The notes beneath the pieces are model-generated. The model made no database searches and was not told the origin of the DNA. It saw nothing but the letters and a program-made list of their open reading frames with translations. 64,000 bases of DNA from Montifringilla adamsi (lineage: Eukaryota; Chordata; Aves; Passeriformes; Passeridae), in the NCBI GenBank assembly GCA_017590115.1, contig JAGGNK010013003.1:3034431-3098430 (forward strand). The letters run 5' to 3'. This document shows, one piece after another, positions 49,591 through 61,100 of this stretch. Made by a program: the position numbers and the translations under genes. Position 1 is the first letter of the stretch. Every line of letters starts with the position of its first letter.

Positions 49591-52500
49591 CGCTTCCCTT
49601 TCTGCATTAAACCCTCAAGTCTATTAATGCTCTCCCTTTCATCTTTCCAGTGCCGCTAAAATCCCTCCTTTCCCTGTGCTAACAAGCTCAGGAATAGACT
49701 GGAATGTTCCTTGCCTTCAATCCCACAGTATCCCGTTATCCATAACTCTCTCATATACCCTCTGCTATATTTCCAAAATACTGCTCCAGAATCAGCTTCC
49801 CAGAGCATCAACCCTCACATGTGTTCTTTCCTAACAAAAATGAATCTCAAAAAAAAAGGAGATATAAATCCCATGAAGGTGGCTCTGTTCTGTCTCTCAC
49901 TGTCTAAGAATAATCTTCATTATGCCATGAGCAACTTGTTAGACAACTGCGTGACAGAATCATTGAAAGATTACATTTAAAAATTAGTTGAAAGTGTTAT
50001 GAAGCTGAATAAAATACAATTTGGACAAATTTCAGAATTTTAGAAGATTTGTTTTCTCAGTGCTTAATATAACCACCGTGCAACTGGGTACTGGATGAAT
50101 GCAAGTTCTAATACAGAAATTTTTTTTAAAGATATTATTTTAAAAACCACAGTATGATGCACAAGAGCAACACTGACAACTTTGTATAATCTTTGAAGCA
50201 CTGTAGGACAGTCTAGCTCAAAAAGAGTCACATATAGACCTTTCAAATAAAATAGCATTGAGCTTTAGAAACATTCTTATTGCAAATAACATATCAGCCA
50301 GGACCCACTCTACTTCTTTGTCTTAAGTGCTCAATGAAAACACACAGAGAAAATAAAAGCAACTGTGCTTAAATAACAGCTAAAAACCCCTTTCCAGATA
50401 TAAAACCCCCTGAAAATGAATGGGACTACTGGAAACATTTGAGATTTGTCCAGTTTTGTCTAAGTAACAAATACTAAGCATGAAGATAAATGTCACAAGC
50501 ACATTAGTTTCTGACAAGAAAAGATTTTTTAAGATTTTTTTTTAATAGGATTCTTATTTAACTATGAATTATAGCCAGTTGTATGGTTCATGGTCTTCTC
50601 TTAGCACTTTTTCAATACATCTAAGAACACAGATCCCCACAGGCTTTCTAAACAGGTTAATCCACCCTCACATGTCAGGGGGTGTTTGACATACTCATGG
50701 TTAAAGAAATAAGCAAAAAAAAATCACTGAAAAAAAATATTTCCAAATTAGGTATTTGTAAATGGTAATAAGATCTGTCATTTGCCTGGGCAAACCAGCA
50801 CTTACAGCTGGCCTTCAGTGCAAGTAAAATGAAGAATAAAATGCTCCCAAACCTCATCACCAAGCAATACCTGTTTGAAATCCTTCCACAAGTACTGGTC
50901 ATTAATTAGAGCACCTATGGATATCCAATATAAATACTTACTTTATCACTTCATAAATATTATGTTCATGACACCAATAGCTTCCTGTGCCTGACAGTTC
51001 TACAGTTAAATCAAAAGTCGTACTGAAAAATATTTTATCAGTTCCACATTTCCCTTTTCAATATAATCATACTTATTTCAACCTGCTAATTTCAATTTGA
51101 TTCTTCAACTGAGGTTAAACATATACAAGGATAGACATAATAAAAGAATTAGGTATAAAACTATTTCACGGCGGTCCCTCTAATTTTCTGTATTGTCCTT
51201 TCCTTGGATGTGGATCTTAAGTCCCTTAGGCTCAGGCATTCCTTTTCCTAGTGAAATGCAAAAAGGAACCACCAGTTACCACCACATGGGTACTTTGCTG
51301 TATTTTTTGCATTGTTCAAAGTAATCCTTTAGGGATACATCCTTGTACTCCTGCAGGTGCTCTTTGGTGTTTTAGATTAATTTACAGGGAAGAATTATCT
51401 CCCTTCCTTCCTGCAGTTTAATAAGGATTAGCCAGGTCAGTTACTGCACAAATAAGCCAAACAAAAATATTTCCAAAAGTTTACTTTTGTTTAGTACCAA
51501 ACTGTTTTGACAACATACATGCTCAGCTCTGGAGCTGATGAGTCTTCTCACAGCTGCTGAACCCATGAACTTTGATTTTCTCTCCCTAGAGATTATTATA
51601 GATTTCCATGGGTTTGTGCACTGACGAAATCAAGACTGTATTTTCTATTGATTTCAGCCCTGCAGAAGTCAATAATCCTAAAAAAGGGCATTTTAAAAGA
51701 TCTTGTGTGGGCTTTTTTTATAGCTGTTCACCTATTTTTATCCATTAATTATAAAATACTGTGCAATTCAAGGGGATAAAAAGTAAGTTTAAAGGCACTG
51801 TTGGAAGGGAAACTAAGCCTTCTGCAGTCAAAGAGCTGGAAAACATGGAAGTCCCCCAGGACAGCTCAAGATATCCGAGAGCCTCTGCACTTCTTCACTG
51901 CAGGAAAACCTACCTCAGTCCCCATAGTCCCCATCACCTCCCAGAGTTCTAGCATGTCCCCCTCTTGAAATTACATCCTGACTTCCTATATTTCTCTGGA
52001 ATCCAACAGAAGTTTCCCTAAGAAGGAGAAAGAAGTCAGCATTTCAGTCAGATTAGAGTGCAGGACGTGAGGCTTTCAGTGAGAGAACAAAGCAAGCAAT
52101 GGATGCTTCTTAAGCAATATTCATTTCTGTGCTGTGAAAGGATCATATCATAACAGACAGTCCAGAAAATCCATAAACAATGATTTTTTTTTGTTGCTCT
52201 TCACTGTATCTCATTCTGCTTTCCCACTAAGACCTGCCTGTCAGTATCATGTATGCCCACCATTCAGGTGCATTTGAAATTTTGTTTTACTGTTATTGAA
52301 GGAAAGGTTACAAAAAAATTATTTTCTTTACTTTTCTCCTGGCAGGAAAATCCCTACTCTGGTCAGCTCTAACTGCAAATACAGTATGGACATCTATGAA
52401 GTGTAAAATAACCTGCAAGAGAAATTTAACCTAATTTAATCTAATTTGATAGTTTACCAGAAGTTTGACTTCTACTATTGTACTTCTTAAGTAGTTCGGA

Positions 52501-53451
52501 CTTATTCAGAGAATCAAGACTCATATCAGACAAAGGAATAAAAGCTAAATTGCTGTCTTGAGGTCTGGGGCTCATTTTAAATAGATCTTTGAATTCTCTT
52601 CCAACATTTTGTCACGCATGCAAAACCAAAATGCAGTTACTCAGCACTACTTCACAACCATTCCCTGTCAATGCTCAACCTGCTTGTCCCAAATAGGATC
52701 TTTTACTCTGTACCAAGAAAAATTAACAGACTATTGCCATGGGGATGTATAAGAAATAGCTCAAAATTCAGTGGAAACTTATCATGCAGGAAATATTCAC
52801 ACAAGCACACCACAGATAACAAATAACAAGGAGACTGTGGTTAAAGGAATAACAGGAATACTTTCAACAGATGTGGGAGAGGATCAGAACAGAGCTTGCC
52901 ACAAGAGCCAAGACAGAAGAAAGTCAATATGGCCTTTTGTTTGCAGATTACTGAAAAAAAAGATCAGTAGATCTACAAAATCAGGCCAGGGTTCTTCAGA
53001 TGCTATTTTAACTTATACTCATGTTAAAATACTACTTGTGGTGATTCAGCTATCAGAAATTACTTGAGTAATTTGGCCCACTTGCAAAATTATCCTTATT
53101 TTAGTAGAGCTGAATGTATAAAAATTGATGTGCATGCAATGCTTAGGAAAGTCTTTTCTTCCAAATCACACAGAAATAACCCAGTGATACTTCCGGATTT
53201 TGTTTCTACTGGTATAAAAAAATCAGCTTTTATATTTATGACACACATAGGATTACTGAATATATCTTCATTTAAAAATAGGAGTTGCTAATAATATTCC
53301 ACAAAATCCTATTGCATCTGGAAATGTTTTCATGGTCTTCTCCAGTTTCTTGCAAGTTCACCAAGAGCTTCATGCTGCAAAATACATGAAGCCATGTAAT
53401 TGTAATTATTGTAATCACACCCCAAAAATGTGGTTCGCACAGATTTGGTTT

Positions 53452-53494
53452 AAAAAACAAAAACAAAACAAACAAACAAAAAAACACCAAAAAA
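53452..53494. repeat. (AAAC)n / A-rich low-complexity tract
   Basis: Runs of AAAC and AAACA units with A-runs between them. It creates the lysine/glutamine-rich (plus strand) and phenylalanine/leucine-rich (minus strand) open frames that cross it. Confidence 0.8.
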
Positions 53495-56010
53495 TACCCC
53501 ACCATCTTGTGTCATCATAATTTGGTCGTTTTTACTGTGGAAGCTTCTTGTGTTCCACAAAGATATTTAAATCCAGCTTTATTTTATCAGGAGGCTCAAC
53601 AATTTCAGGGCAACTCTTTGGATGGTTTTAATTCATTACTTTCAAAGTAACTGAGTAGACCACACTTGTACATCTCAAAGATGCATGGAAAATTTAGATA
53701 TTCAAACAAGTTCCAAAACAGATCAGTGCAGCTGAGGTGCTTCATTTTGTCAACTGTAAGAGAGGGTTAAAAAAATAATTCTACTATTAAAAATATTACG
53801 ATAAAAATATTAAAAATAGTGGACATATATTAAAATATTGACAAAGAATAGAGGAATTGACTGTGGGAAGAACAACTGGGTCAACAGGGAAAAAATGTGG
53901 GTGGTGCTGGTGGGACAGAAAGCCACCACTACTATGAGGGATTCAATGTGGGATTAAAAAAAAAGCAGTTTGATTCAGACTGCAAGAAAAAACTCATTGA
54001 TAAGAGCTAAGCAGTCTTCCATCAAGCCCTCATTGGCAGAAACACTGAAAATCTCAAGGCCATTTAGAGTGTTTTATCCATCAAATAGAGCTTATCTTTC
54101 TCCCCCACTAATGTTTTTTAAATGCATTCTAAATAAATCTGTTGTCAACCAAACAGGTTTTAACTGTAGATTCAATTTAATTTGTTCCATATCACACAAT
54201 TAAAACAAAATAACAGCAGCAGCACAGGAGCCCAGAAAAAAAGATCCTTTTGTTCTCTGCAGGGAAGGAAAGTATGAAATGATGTTCTGCTGCCAGGTCC
54301 TATACACCAGGTAACCTGATATATGAGACCATTGTCAGGGTCAAGGAAGACACTGGAGGAAGGGAACCTCATAAATCACAAACTTCCATTTCTTTCTTTT
54401 GTTAGGCAATATCTCCTCTGTTCAGTACAGACAATATAGTACAGACTCTACCCCAGTAACTGCACTCAAGGATTAAGGTCAGTAGATTGATGCTGTAAGT
54501 TTAAATATGGTTATCTGGTGGATTCCAGATGAAGTCTCCAGCTCCAGACCCATGGAGACAACAGGTTCTTGTGGAGAGACACTGACTGTTCCTGGTGTGC
54601 TCAGTTCCCACAGCTTCCAGCCCCTGACCATTTAGCTCTGAGCTCAGCTCTTTATCTTGATCTCTCCCCAGATGGCATTTTACAGTAGTAAAATTCCAAG
54701 AAACAAGGAGGGGAGAAATTGCTCATCTCTACCCTCCTTTATTCTCCATTCACACTGATGAAAACAGATTAAAAAGGGGAATTTTGTTCTGCAGAGATCT
54801 TTCTTTGAAAGGAAGCATAAAGGGTGGAGCTATATATTTCTATAGAAGGATTCACAAATGTTTTGAGGGATAATATGTAAAACATGCATTGATTTCCTCT
54901 TCAAATTTCAAATACATCACATTTCTTTCAGCAGAAACTGAGATAAACTGTGGAATTATTCAGAGAACAAATTCTCCAGACCTTTCCATAGTTATTTTGC
55001 AGCAACTGCAGTTACATCTATCACACAACATAAAATGCTATTAAGAAGGTGTTAGAAAAATCCCAGCAGTGGTACAATAATGTGTGTGAACTTGTAACTC
55101 ATATGCTAAAAATATTTGTATTTTTACTACTAAGAAACTGGAAAAAAAATCTCAGAATGGTATCAAACTATCAGTACAGCCAATAAAATAACATTTTACA
55201 AGGCATGCTAACTGGCTTTCCAAAACTGTGCTATTTGTCACATATATGCAAACTAATAAAATTATTCTGCATGCTTCTCCCCTCAGATTCATGGAATATT
55301 ATTATCCAGATACAAACATGACAGTCACATTCTCTCTTCTTCGAGAAATGAGAGCTGAGTCATTCCATATTGTGCATTTATCTCTGAATACTGCATTTTC
55401 CTCTGCAGTATCAGGAAAAGAATAGACTTAAACACTACAAAGAAAAGTCTACATCCATTTTATCCAAGCCTTTCTCCCTAGCTTAATGAAGTTAGCCCTC
55501 CTCATTAAAAAAAATTCACTAAGAAACATATCTCATGTCCCAATTTTTTCTCTAGGACTCTGGTAAATAATGTAAATATTCTCCAGTGCTTTCAATGGAA
55601 TTAGATAGGTAACACCTTTTAAAATAGGTATTTCTTTTTCAAAAGAAAGCAAACTCTAAAATCAAATAAGAGAGACACTGCAACAAATTATCCTTTAAGC
55701 AACTAAAGCAGAACCTTACAAACCTGCAAGGCTGGGTTTGTAACATGGATTCCATGGTAATTTATCCTAAGCAAGTACCTGAATGTGAATTTTTTAGGCT
55801 TTATAGACTGGGTCATTGATTCTTATCAGTGAACCATCATGTATTATTCAATTAGTGCTACTTTTCTTGACACCGATAACAAGGACTTATTAACATTTAA
55901 TTTGTTCAGAAATAGCCATTCATTGATGCTATTCAATGGGAATATTAGCAAGTCTCAACAGACAAGTTATATACAAAAGGAAGAGGGAAAGTATATCTCT
56001 TTCTATGTAA

Positions 56011-56070
56011 CTATACCACTATATATATATCACTATATCACTACTACTACCATCCTCAACAGAAGCTGGG
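56011..56070. repeat. TA and CACTATAT-type simple repeat
   Basis: ACTATACCACTATATATATA then CACTATATCACTACTACTAC: a TA core within larger CACTATAT units and a final CTA triplet run. Simple sequence, probably length-variable. Confidence 0.7.
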
Positions 56071-57394
56071 CTCATCCTTTTGACCAATTCAGTCATTCAG
56101 CAGCACCAATAAAAATGTATAAACATGCTTATTAAATTTAGCTATATAGAAAGTGAACAGTGTAATTTTTTTTTGTGTGTGTAAAACATGCCCTTTTTCA
56201 CCTGTGAATTTACAAATATTTGGCTGCACTATTTATGTGTCATCAAAAAGTTCTTAATGACAGTGAAAAAGAACCAGAAAGGCAAGGACTAGCAAGAAGG
56301 AAGCTCCTTCTACCTTTTGTTTCTCAGGAACATAAGGCAAGTGGGGCAAAGAACCCCTGTCTATTCCCTGTCTATTATATTCATTCAGGATGCAATTACA
56401 AAACTAAAGACAATGGAAGACAGTGAAATAACCCTCAAACATTGTTTTATTTAGGCCCTCTTTTTGTAAGAATAAAATATTAATGAGCACTCAGAATGTC
56501 CTCATAGGACTCAGATTTACTTCTCATCTTCCAGACAGAGCCATGCCAAATGTACGCACAATGCTCCTTGAAAGATGGAAAAATTAAAACTTTTTTTCTC
56601 TAAGAATGTCTCATTTGAAACTCTTGCCTCCCAGATATGCTGGATTACCGTGAACATACTGAACCTTGCAAAGGAAAAGGTTCAAGAGGTTTCCTCCAGC
56701 CACTCGTGTCTTCACTGGGGCATGGACCCGTCCCAAACCTAAAACATAAAGTACCAGTTCAAGCAAGACAGAGTAAGAATTATCTATAACACAAATACTC
56801 TGAGAGTGCTGTGCTGGGGTTGACACCAGTCTGGAAATTGAAAAGAAAAGCAGAAATATTCTGATTTTTAAAGATGCCAGGGAAAGCCCTGGTTTCTGAG
56901 CAGAGTTAGAAAACGCACACAACATGGCACAGCAGTGCACAGATAAATCACTTCAGCTGGCACCAGCACTGCAAATAGGAACTCCTCCTCCTTCTCCTCT
57001 TGAATGGAAACTTGGGCTTTAAATAAAATAATTCCATTGCATAAAAAGCAGGCATATGTGAACAACTAATTTTGGCAATTAAGAACACCCAGGTGGCTCA
57101 TGTTTGTTGGTTTGAAAAACACCTTCTCATTTAGTGATATAAATCAAGAGTAATTGCATTATAAATTAAGAAATCAAACCAGTACAGCAAGTGAAGCAGA
57201 TCCACTTAGGGTTATGTAGAAAACAGAATTTCAGTCCCAGGGGAATCTCTGACACTTCAACACTAAATCCAATGTCAAAAAAGGAGGCAAGTTAATACAT
57301 GACACCTTGTGGAAAGCTTGCTTTGTTTTGCAATGCTGATTAAATGTAACTGTCTCCATTTGAAATGTTCTGCATTTTTAAGGCTGAAGAGTTG

Positions 57395-57441
57395 GGGGAA
57401 GATTTCAGGGTTGGAATTAAATGATCCACTCTATGATTCCA
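57395..57441 (+). mobile_element. Possible CR1 3' tail fragment
   Basis: GGGTTGGAATTAAATGATCC followed by ACTCTATGATTCCATC matches the order of the CR1 3' end (GTTGGAACTAGATGATC, then the ATTCTATGATTC octamers) with the usual TTCCAACCC stretch missing. Very short, so chance cannot be excluded. Confidence 0.4.
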
Positions 57442-58254
57442 TCAAGTACCTGTTTTGAACTTTCCTATTGAAAAATAGAGGTCCACTCACAAATCATAAT
57501 TTACTGAGAAAAACATGCAACTATCAAGAGTTAATATCTTCCTCAGGAGGTTCCTTGTATAAGCTTCAAGACCATGGGGCATAGATATAAACCTGTCCTG
57601 TTGCTGCCCCAGGGGTAAAATGGGTAGAATAAAACTCAGCCTAATATTTCATTATGTATTTTTAGTATTTTTATTCCATGTTCTTAATTTTGTGCTCTTT
57701 AACTTCTCAGAGAAAGCCTAAACCAGACAATAATACAAAATCTGTCATCTCGAACCACACAGGAGTCCTGAGCATCACTCCCCTTGTCTTGTGATTTGTG
57801 TCTGCAAGGTTCTTGGCCACCTTCTGCTGATGGAGAAAGCTCTTGTAAGGTCAGAAAAGCTTAAGTAAACTCAAATACTTGGAGACTGCCTTCAAGGCTG
57901 CTCTGCTATGACATTGTACAGCCTAGGATTAGACTGCCAGGAGATGTCCTCTTAGAAGGCTTTCCCTTAAGGAAAAGTTGTCACCCTTGCTCCCATCTTG
58001 ACTTCTTTTGCAGAACAGCTCCATCCTTTTCTCTCTGACTCTTGGTCTTCAACTTCTCAGGAAGCTTCTTCTGCCCTGCTTTATCCTCCCTACTTAACTT
58101 GGGACACCTGACAATGACATGACACACTCTGCAGAGATACCTGCATCCAAGACAGGTATCTCTGACAGAGTAGATATTTTGGGAGGGAGATTTTTTGAGC
58201 TGCTTAACTACCCATCAAGAAGAAAAATGAAACTGTGAACAGAATTAAACCAAG
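57442..58254. other. Noncoding sequence upstream of the LTR-like piece
   Basis: No gene recognised. The last 120 bases include the near-perfect inverted pair GAGATACCTGC ... CAGGTATCTC (about 58134-58161), which may belong to the 5' part of the LTR that follows. Confidence 0.4.
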
Positions 58255-58735
58255 GAAAAAGGACTCATGCTTGAGCAGTTCATGAAGAACTGCAGCTTGT
58301 GGGAAGTATTCACACTGGAGAAATTTATGGAGGACTGTCTCCTGTGGTAGGGACACATACTGGAGGAGGGAAATGAGACCTCTCCTTGAGGAGAAAGCAG
58401 CAGCAGAAACAACATGTTATAAACTGATTTTAACTCCCATTCCCTGTCACTGTACCAGTGAGGGCGAGGAGGTAGAGCCCAGGAAGGAGGGAGGGATGGG
58501 GGGAAAGGTGTTTTTAGGATTTGTTTCAATTCTTATTATCCTGCTCTGATTGAAATTGGTAAAATCTCAACTATCTTCCCCAAGACAAATGTGTTTTGCC
58601 CATGAGTCCAGCTGGCGAGGGATCTTTCCTTGCCCTATCTCAGCCTCTCAGCCCTTCATTATATTTTCCCTCCCCTGCTCAGATGATGAGGGGAGGGATA
58701 GAGCAGTTTTGGTGGGCAACCTATCCCAGGTGTGC
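58255..58735 (+). mobile_element. Probable avian endogenous-retrovirus solo LTR
   Basis: A chain of words matches a widespread avian LTR group as I know it: GAACTGCAGCTTGTGGG, CTCCTTGAGGAGAAAGCAGC, AACTGATTTTAACTCCCATT, GTGAGGGCGAGGAGGTAGAG, GGAAGGAGGGAGGGATGGGG, GGTGTTTTTAGGATTTG, TTATCCTGCTCTGATT, TGTGTTTTGCCCATGAG, TATCTCAGCC, CATTATATTTTCCCTCCCCT, GAGGGGAGGGATAGAGCAG and TTTGGTGGGC. In that group an AATAAATTAAATT polyadenylation region lies near 58555; here it has decayed to GGTAAAATCTCAAC. No viral genes flank it. The 5' edge is uncertain. Confidence 0.6.
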
Positions 58736-59302
58736 AATTCATGGATGTGAGGAATAGTTTGTCTAGCTGACTCCTACGTGCCAGTATTATGCACATCTTG
58801 TAAGCTGCTGATTACTTTCTAGGTCTGGTGGAAATACCAGTTAGGAAAATCAAGCAAGAGCAATCTCCTAATTACACAGGTTAATCTCTTCCTCCTATTT
58901 AAATAAAGAAAGAAGATGGCAATCAAGATGCAGTCCTACTGCTGAAGGAAGCCAATGCTGGGGTTTCTGAGTAAAATCTGGGGTTGACAATTCTTGTGTA
59001 AAACAGAAAAACCTTTGGTTTTTAACACAGTGTGTATATATACAGCATGTGGGCCTGAAGAGTAATTTTCCTTGCAACATCTGCCAGGTTTTCATCTGCT
59101 ATTTGTGCATGCAGCCTTCTTACTCACATTATGGTCTGTAAATAATGCATATCTTTTTATTTATTTTCACTTAGCCCACTGAAATGGGTTTTCTTGAATA
59201 AGCAGCATCCATTTATGAAGTGCTGCAATAAAATTTAACACATCTACCTGATAGCATTCTGCATCTAAATGTTGTGCAGAATGGAGCTTTATTCCAGGTA
59301 AA
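58736..59302. other. Unique noncoding sequence
   Basis: Short block between the LTR and the next CR1 copy. No gene or repeat recognised. Confidence 0.45.
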
Positions 59303-59750
59303 TCAAGAATCACTCAGGTTGGAAATTATCTCTAAGATCATTGAGTCCAACTGTCAACCCACAACTGCCAAGTCCACCATTGAATCATGTCCCTGCGTGC
59401 CACATCTACGTGTGTTTGAAATGCCACCAGGGATGGTGACTCAACTACTTCCCTGGGCAGCCTGTTACAATGCTTGACAACACTGTCAGTGAAGAAATAT
59501 TTCCTAATATCCAATCAAAACTTCCCCCAGCATAACCTGATGCCATTTTGCTCATTGCTTGGAAGAAGGGGCAGGTGCCTTGCTACAAAACTCCTTTCAG
59601 GTAGTTGCAAGGAGTAATAAGGTCCCCCAGAGCCTTTCAGGTCACTAGAGAGTGATAATGTCCCCTCTGAGCCTCTTTTTTCTAGGTTAAAGAACCTCCA
59701 TTACCCTCAGCTACTTCTCATAAGACTTGTGCTCTGAGCAACTCCAAACA
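59303..59750 (-). mobile_element. CR1 LINE 3' fragment (antisense), second subfamily
   Basis: Reads as the reverse complement of a CR1 3' end of a different subgroup from the 34.6-kb copy. Landmarks: ATCACTCAGGTTGGAAATTA, AGATCATTGAGTCCAACTGT, CTGCCAAGTCCACCATTGAA, GCCACCAGGGATGGTGACTC, CTTCCCTGGGCAGCCTGTTA, CAATGCTTGACAACACTGTC, GTGAAGAAATATTTCCTAAT, TTTCAGGTAGTTGCAAGGAG, and CTCATAAGACTTGTGCTCTG. It includes the 3' UTR and the end of ORF2. In this reading the ORF2 part has stops and small indels, so the copy is inactive. Confidence 0.9.
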
Positions 59751-60239
59751 AAAATAAAATAGATAAAAGGAAGGCAGGGGGGTGGGGGGAACCTTTAAAT
59801 TGAAAAGATTTTAGGCTATAACTGGCTAAATGGTCAGTGAAAGTGGTCAAAGATTACACATTTTTTTCTTATTAATTAGCTCTTCTGCCTGCATTTAAAT
59901 ATGTAAAAGCCTCAGCATTCAAATACTGGGTGCAAACAGCTGGCAGCCTAGTAGACTAAAACATAGCAAGACTGCCTTATCATATCTCTTAGAGGTCTTC
60001 TCTGGGCTAGTGAAATTCACTGCAATAAAATACATCTCTCATAAACTAACTAAATGCATCTTTCATGCATTTACAGAAGAGAAAAACTTCTCAAATTTTC
60101 AAGGGAAATGATCCTGATTCATTTTTATATAGATTTCTCAAGCCTGTGGAAAAAGGCCGGTGGTAAAATTAGAGGACACTGAGAAGTTATATTCACATCC
60201 TAACAGAAGCTGTAACAGTACAGGATTTATAGGGTAAAA
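59751..60239. other. Unique noncoding sequence
   Basis: Contains a short G-run (GGCAGGGGGGTGGGGGGAAC near 59775). No gene or element recognised. Confidence 0.45.
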
Positions 60240-60660
60240 TGCAGCTGCTGCTCCCTAGATGGAATGCTGTTGGCATGCTCCAAGCCTGCTCCAGGATGGT
60301 TCCCCACAGACACAACCTGCAGCCACAGCCCTGCTGAGGGGGATGGAACGGAGGCTGGAGTAGAGTGGAAACACCGCGGCCAATTTCCCTGGGAGTCCTG
60401 GCAGGGCGGGGATCTCCATGGTGCTCTGCAGCTGATAAACTGCACAGGGCCTGTCAGCCACGGGAGATAGGAGGTGTCTTGTGGCTGAGCCAGGAACTGG
60501 GGTGAAACCCCCCTTCTTGGGTGAGCTCAGTTCACTACAACGCAATTGTATTAACACACATCCCCTTCCAAAAATCCCCCTCCTTGGATGAGCTCAGTTC
60601 ACCATAACACAGTTGTATTAACACACATCCCCTTCCCAAAATCCCCCACCCCGGAGTGTG
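60240..60660. repeat. GC-richer block with a 67-bp tandem duplication
   Basis: The left part is GC-rich for this window and carries CpGs (ACACCGCGGCC, GGCAGGGCGGGG). The right part holds two copies of a 67-bp unit, about 60505-60571 and 60572-60638, marked by GAGCTCAGTTCAC at 60523 and 60590 and by TGTATTAACACACATCCCCT in each. A third partial start (AAAATCCCCCACCC) follows. Copies differ at several sites, so the duplication is not very recent. It may be the inner repeat of a transposon. Confidence 0.65.
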
Positions 60661-61100
60661 ACCACCCCTCACAGGGCACGTGCTCTGTGCTTTACTGACT
60701 ACACCTCTGAGCAAGGTGAGAGAGTTTCACACCAATCAGTAACAAAGGCATGCATGACTAAGAGTCACTCGAGCTCCACCTAAACATAAAGAAAGAGCAT
60801 GAAAGTAAGCTGAGAATAGAAGTTAGGGAAGACTCCATTGTAACTACTGGGATCAGTCAACAGGCTGAACCCATCTTCTTCCCCAGTGGGTAAGAAATGT
60901 ACTCTGCACACTGGATACTTTTACTGGGAATTAGAGCTTCTCTGAATTGCTTTGAATATGTTTTTGCAGTCAGATACTTTCACTGGCTGTCCCAGTCCCC
61001 AAACCTGTCACAATTTTATGTTTATAAGGAATGTTATTCCATGAACTGTCAGTGTAAGTCCTTCCCAGGCGCTGGCAGTCACCAGCAACAGGGAACACAA
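60661..61100. mobile_element. Possible unclassified interspersed repeat, perhaps LTR-related
   Basis: The stretch from GTGACCACCCCTCACAGGGC through GGGATCAGTCAACAGGCTGA and TGGATACTTTTACTGGGAAT looks like a region of avian LTR or other transposon sequence, but I cannot assign a family or termini. The 150-codon frame at 60897-61349, the longest in the window, begins here. It has no domain or splice support and is better read as chance within repeat-derived sequence. Confidence 0.25.

Larger units (their letters stand above)
49591..57394. other. Unique noncoding sequence
   Basis: About 7.8 kb with no gene or named element. It contains an A-rich (AAAC)n tract at 53452-53494 and a TA/CTA-rich patch at 56011-56070. 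A CR1-tail-like word (AGATCTTTGAATTCTCTTCC) near 52584 has no supporting flanks. Open frames up to 98 codons lack coding features. Confidence 0.5.

Noticed and set aside
52560..52610. CR1-tail-like AGATCTTTGAATTCTCTTCC
   Set aside because: No terminal octamer and no upstream CR1 landmarks.
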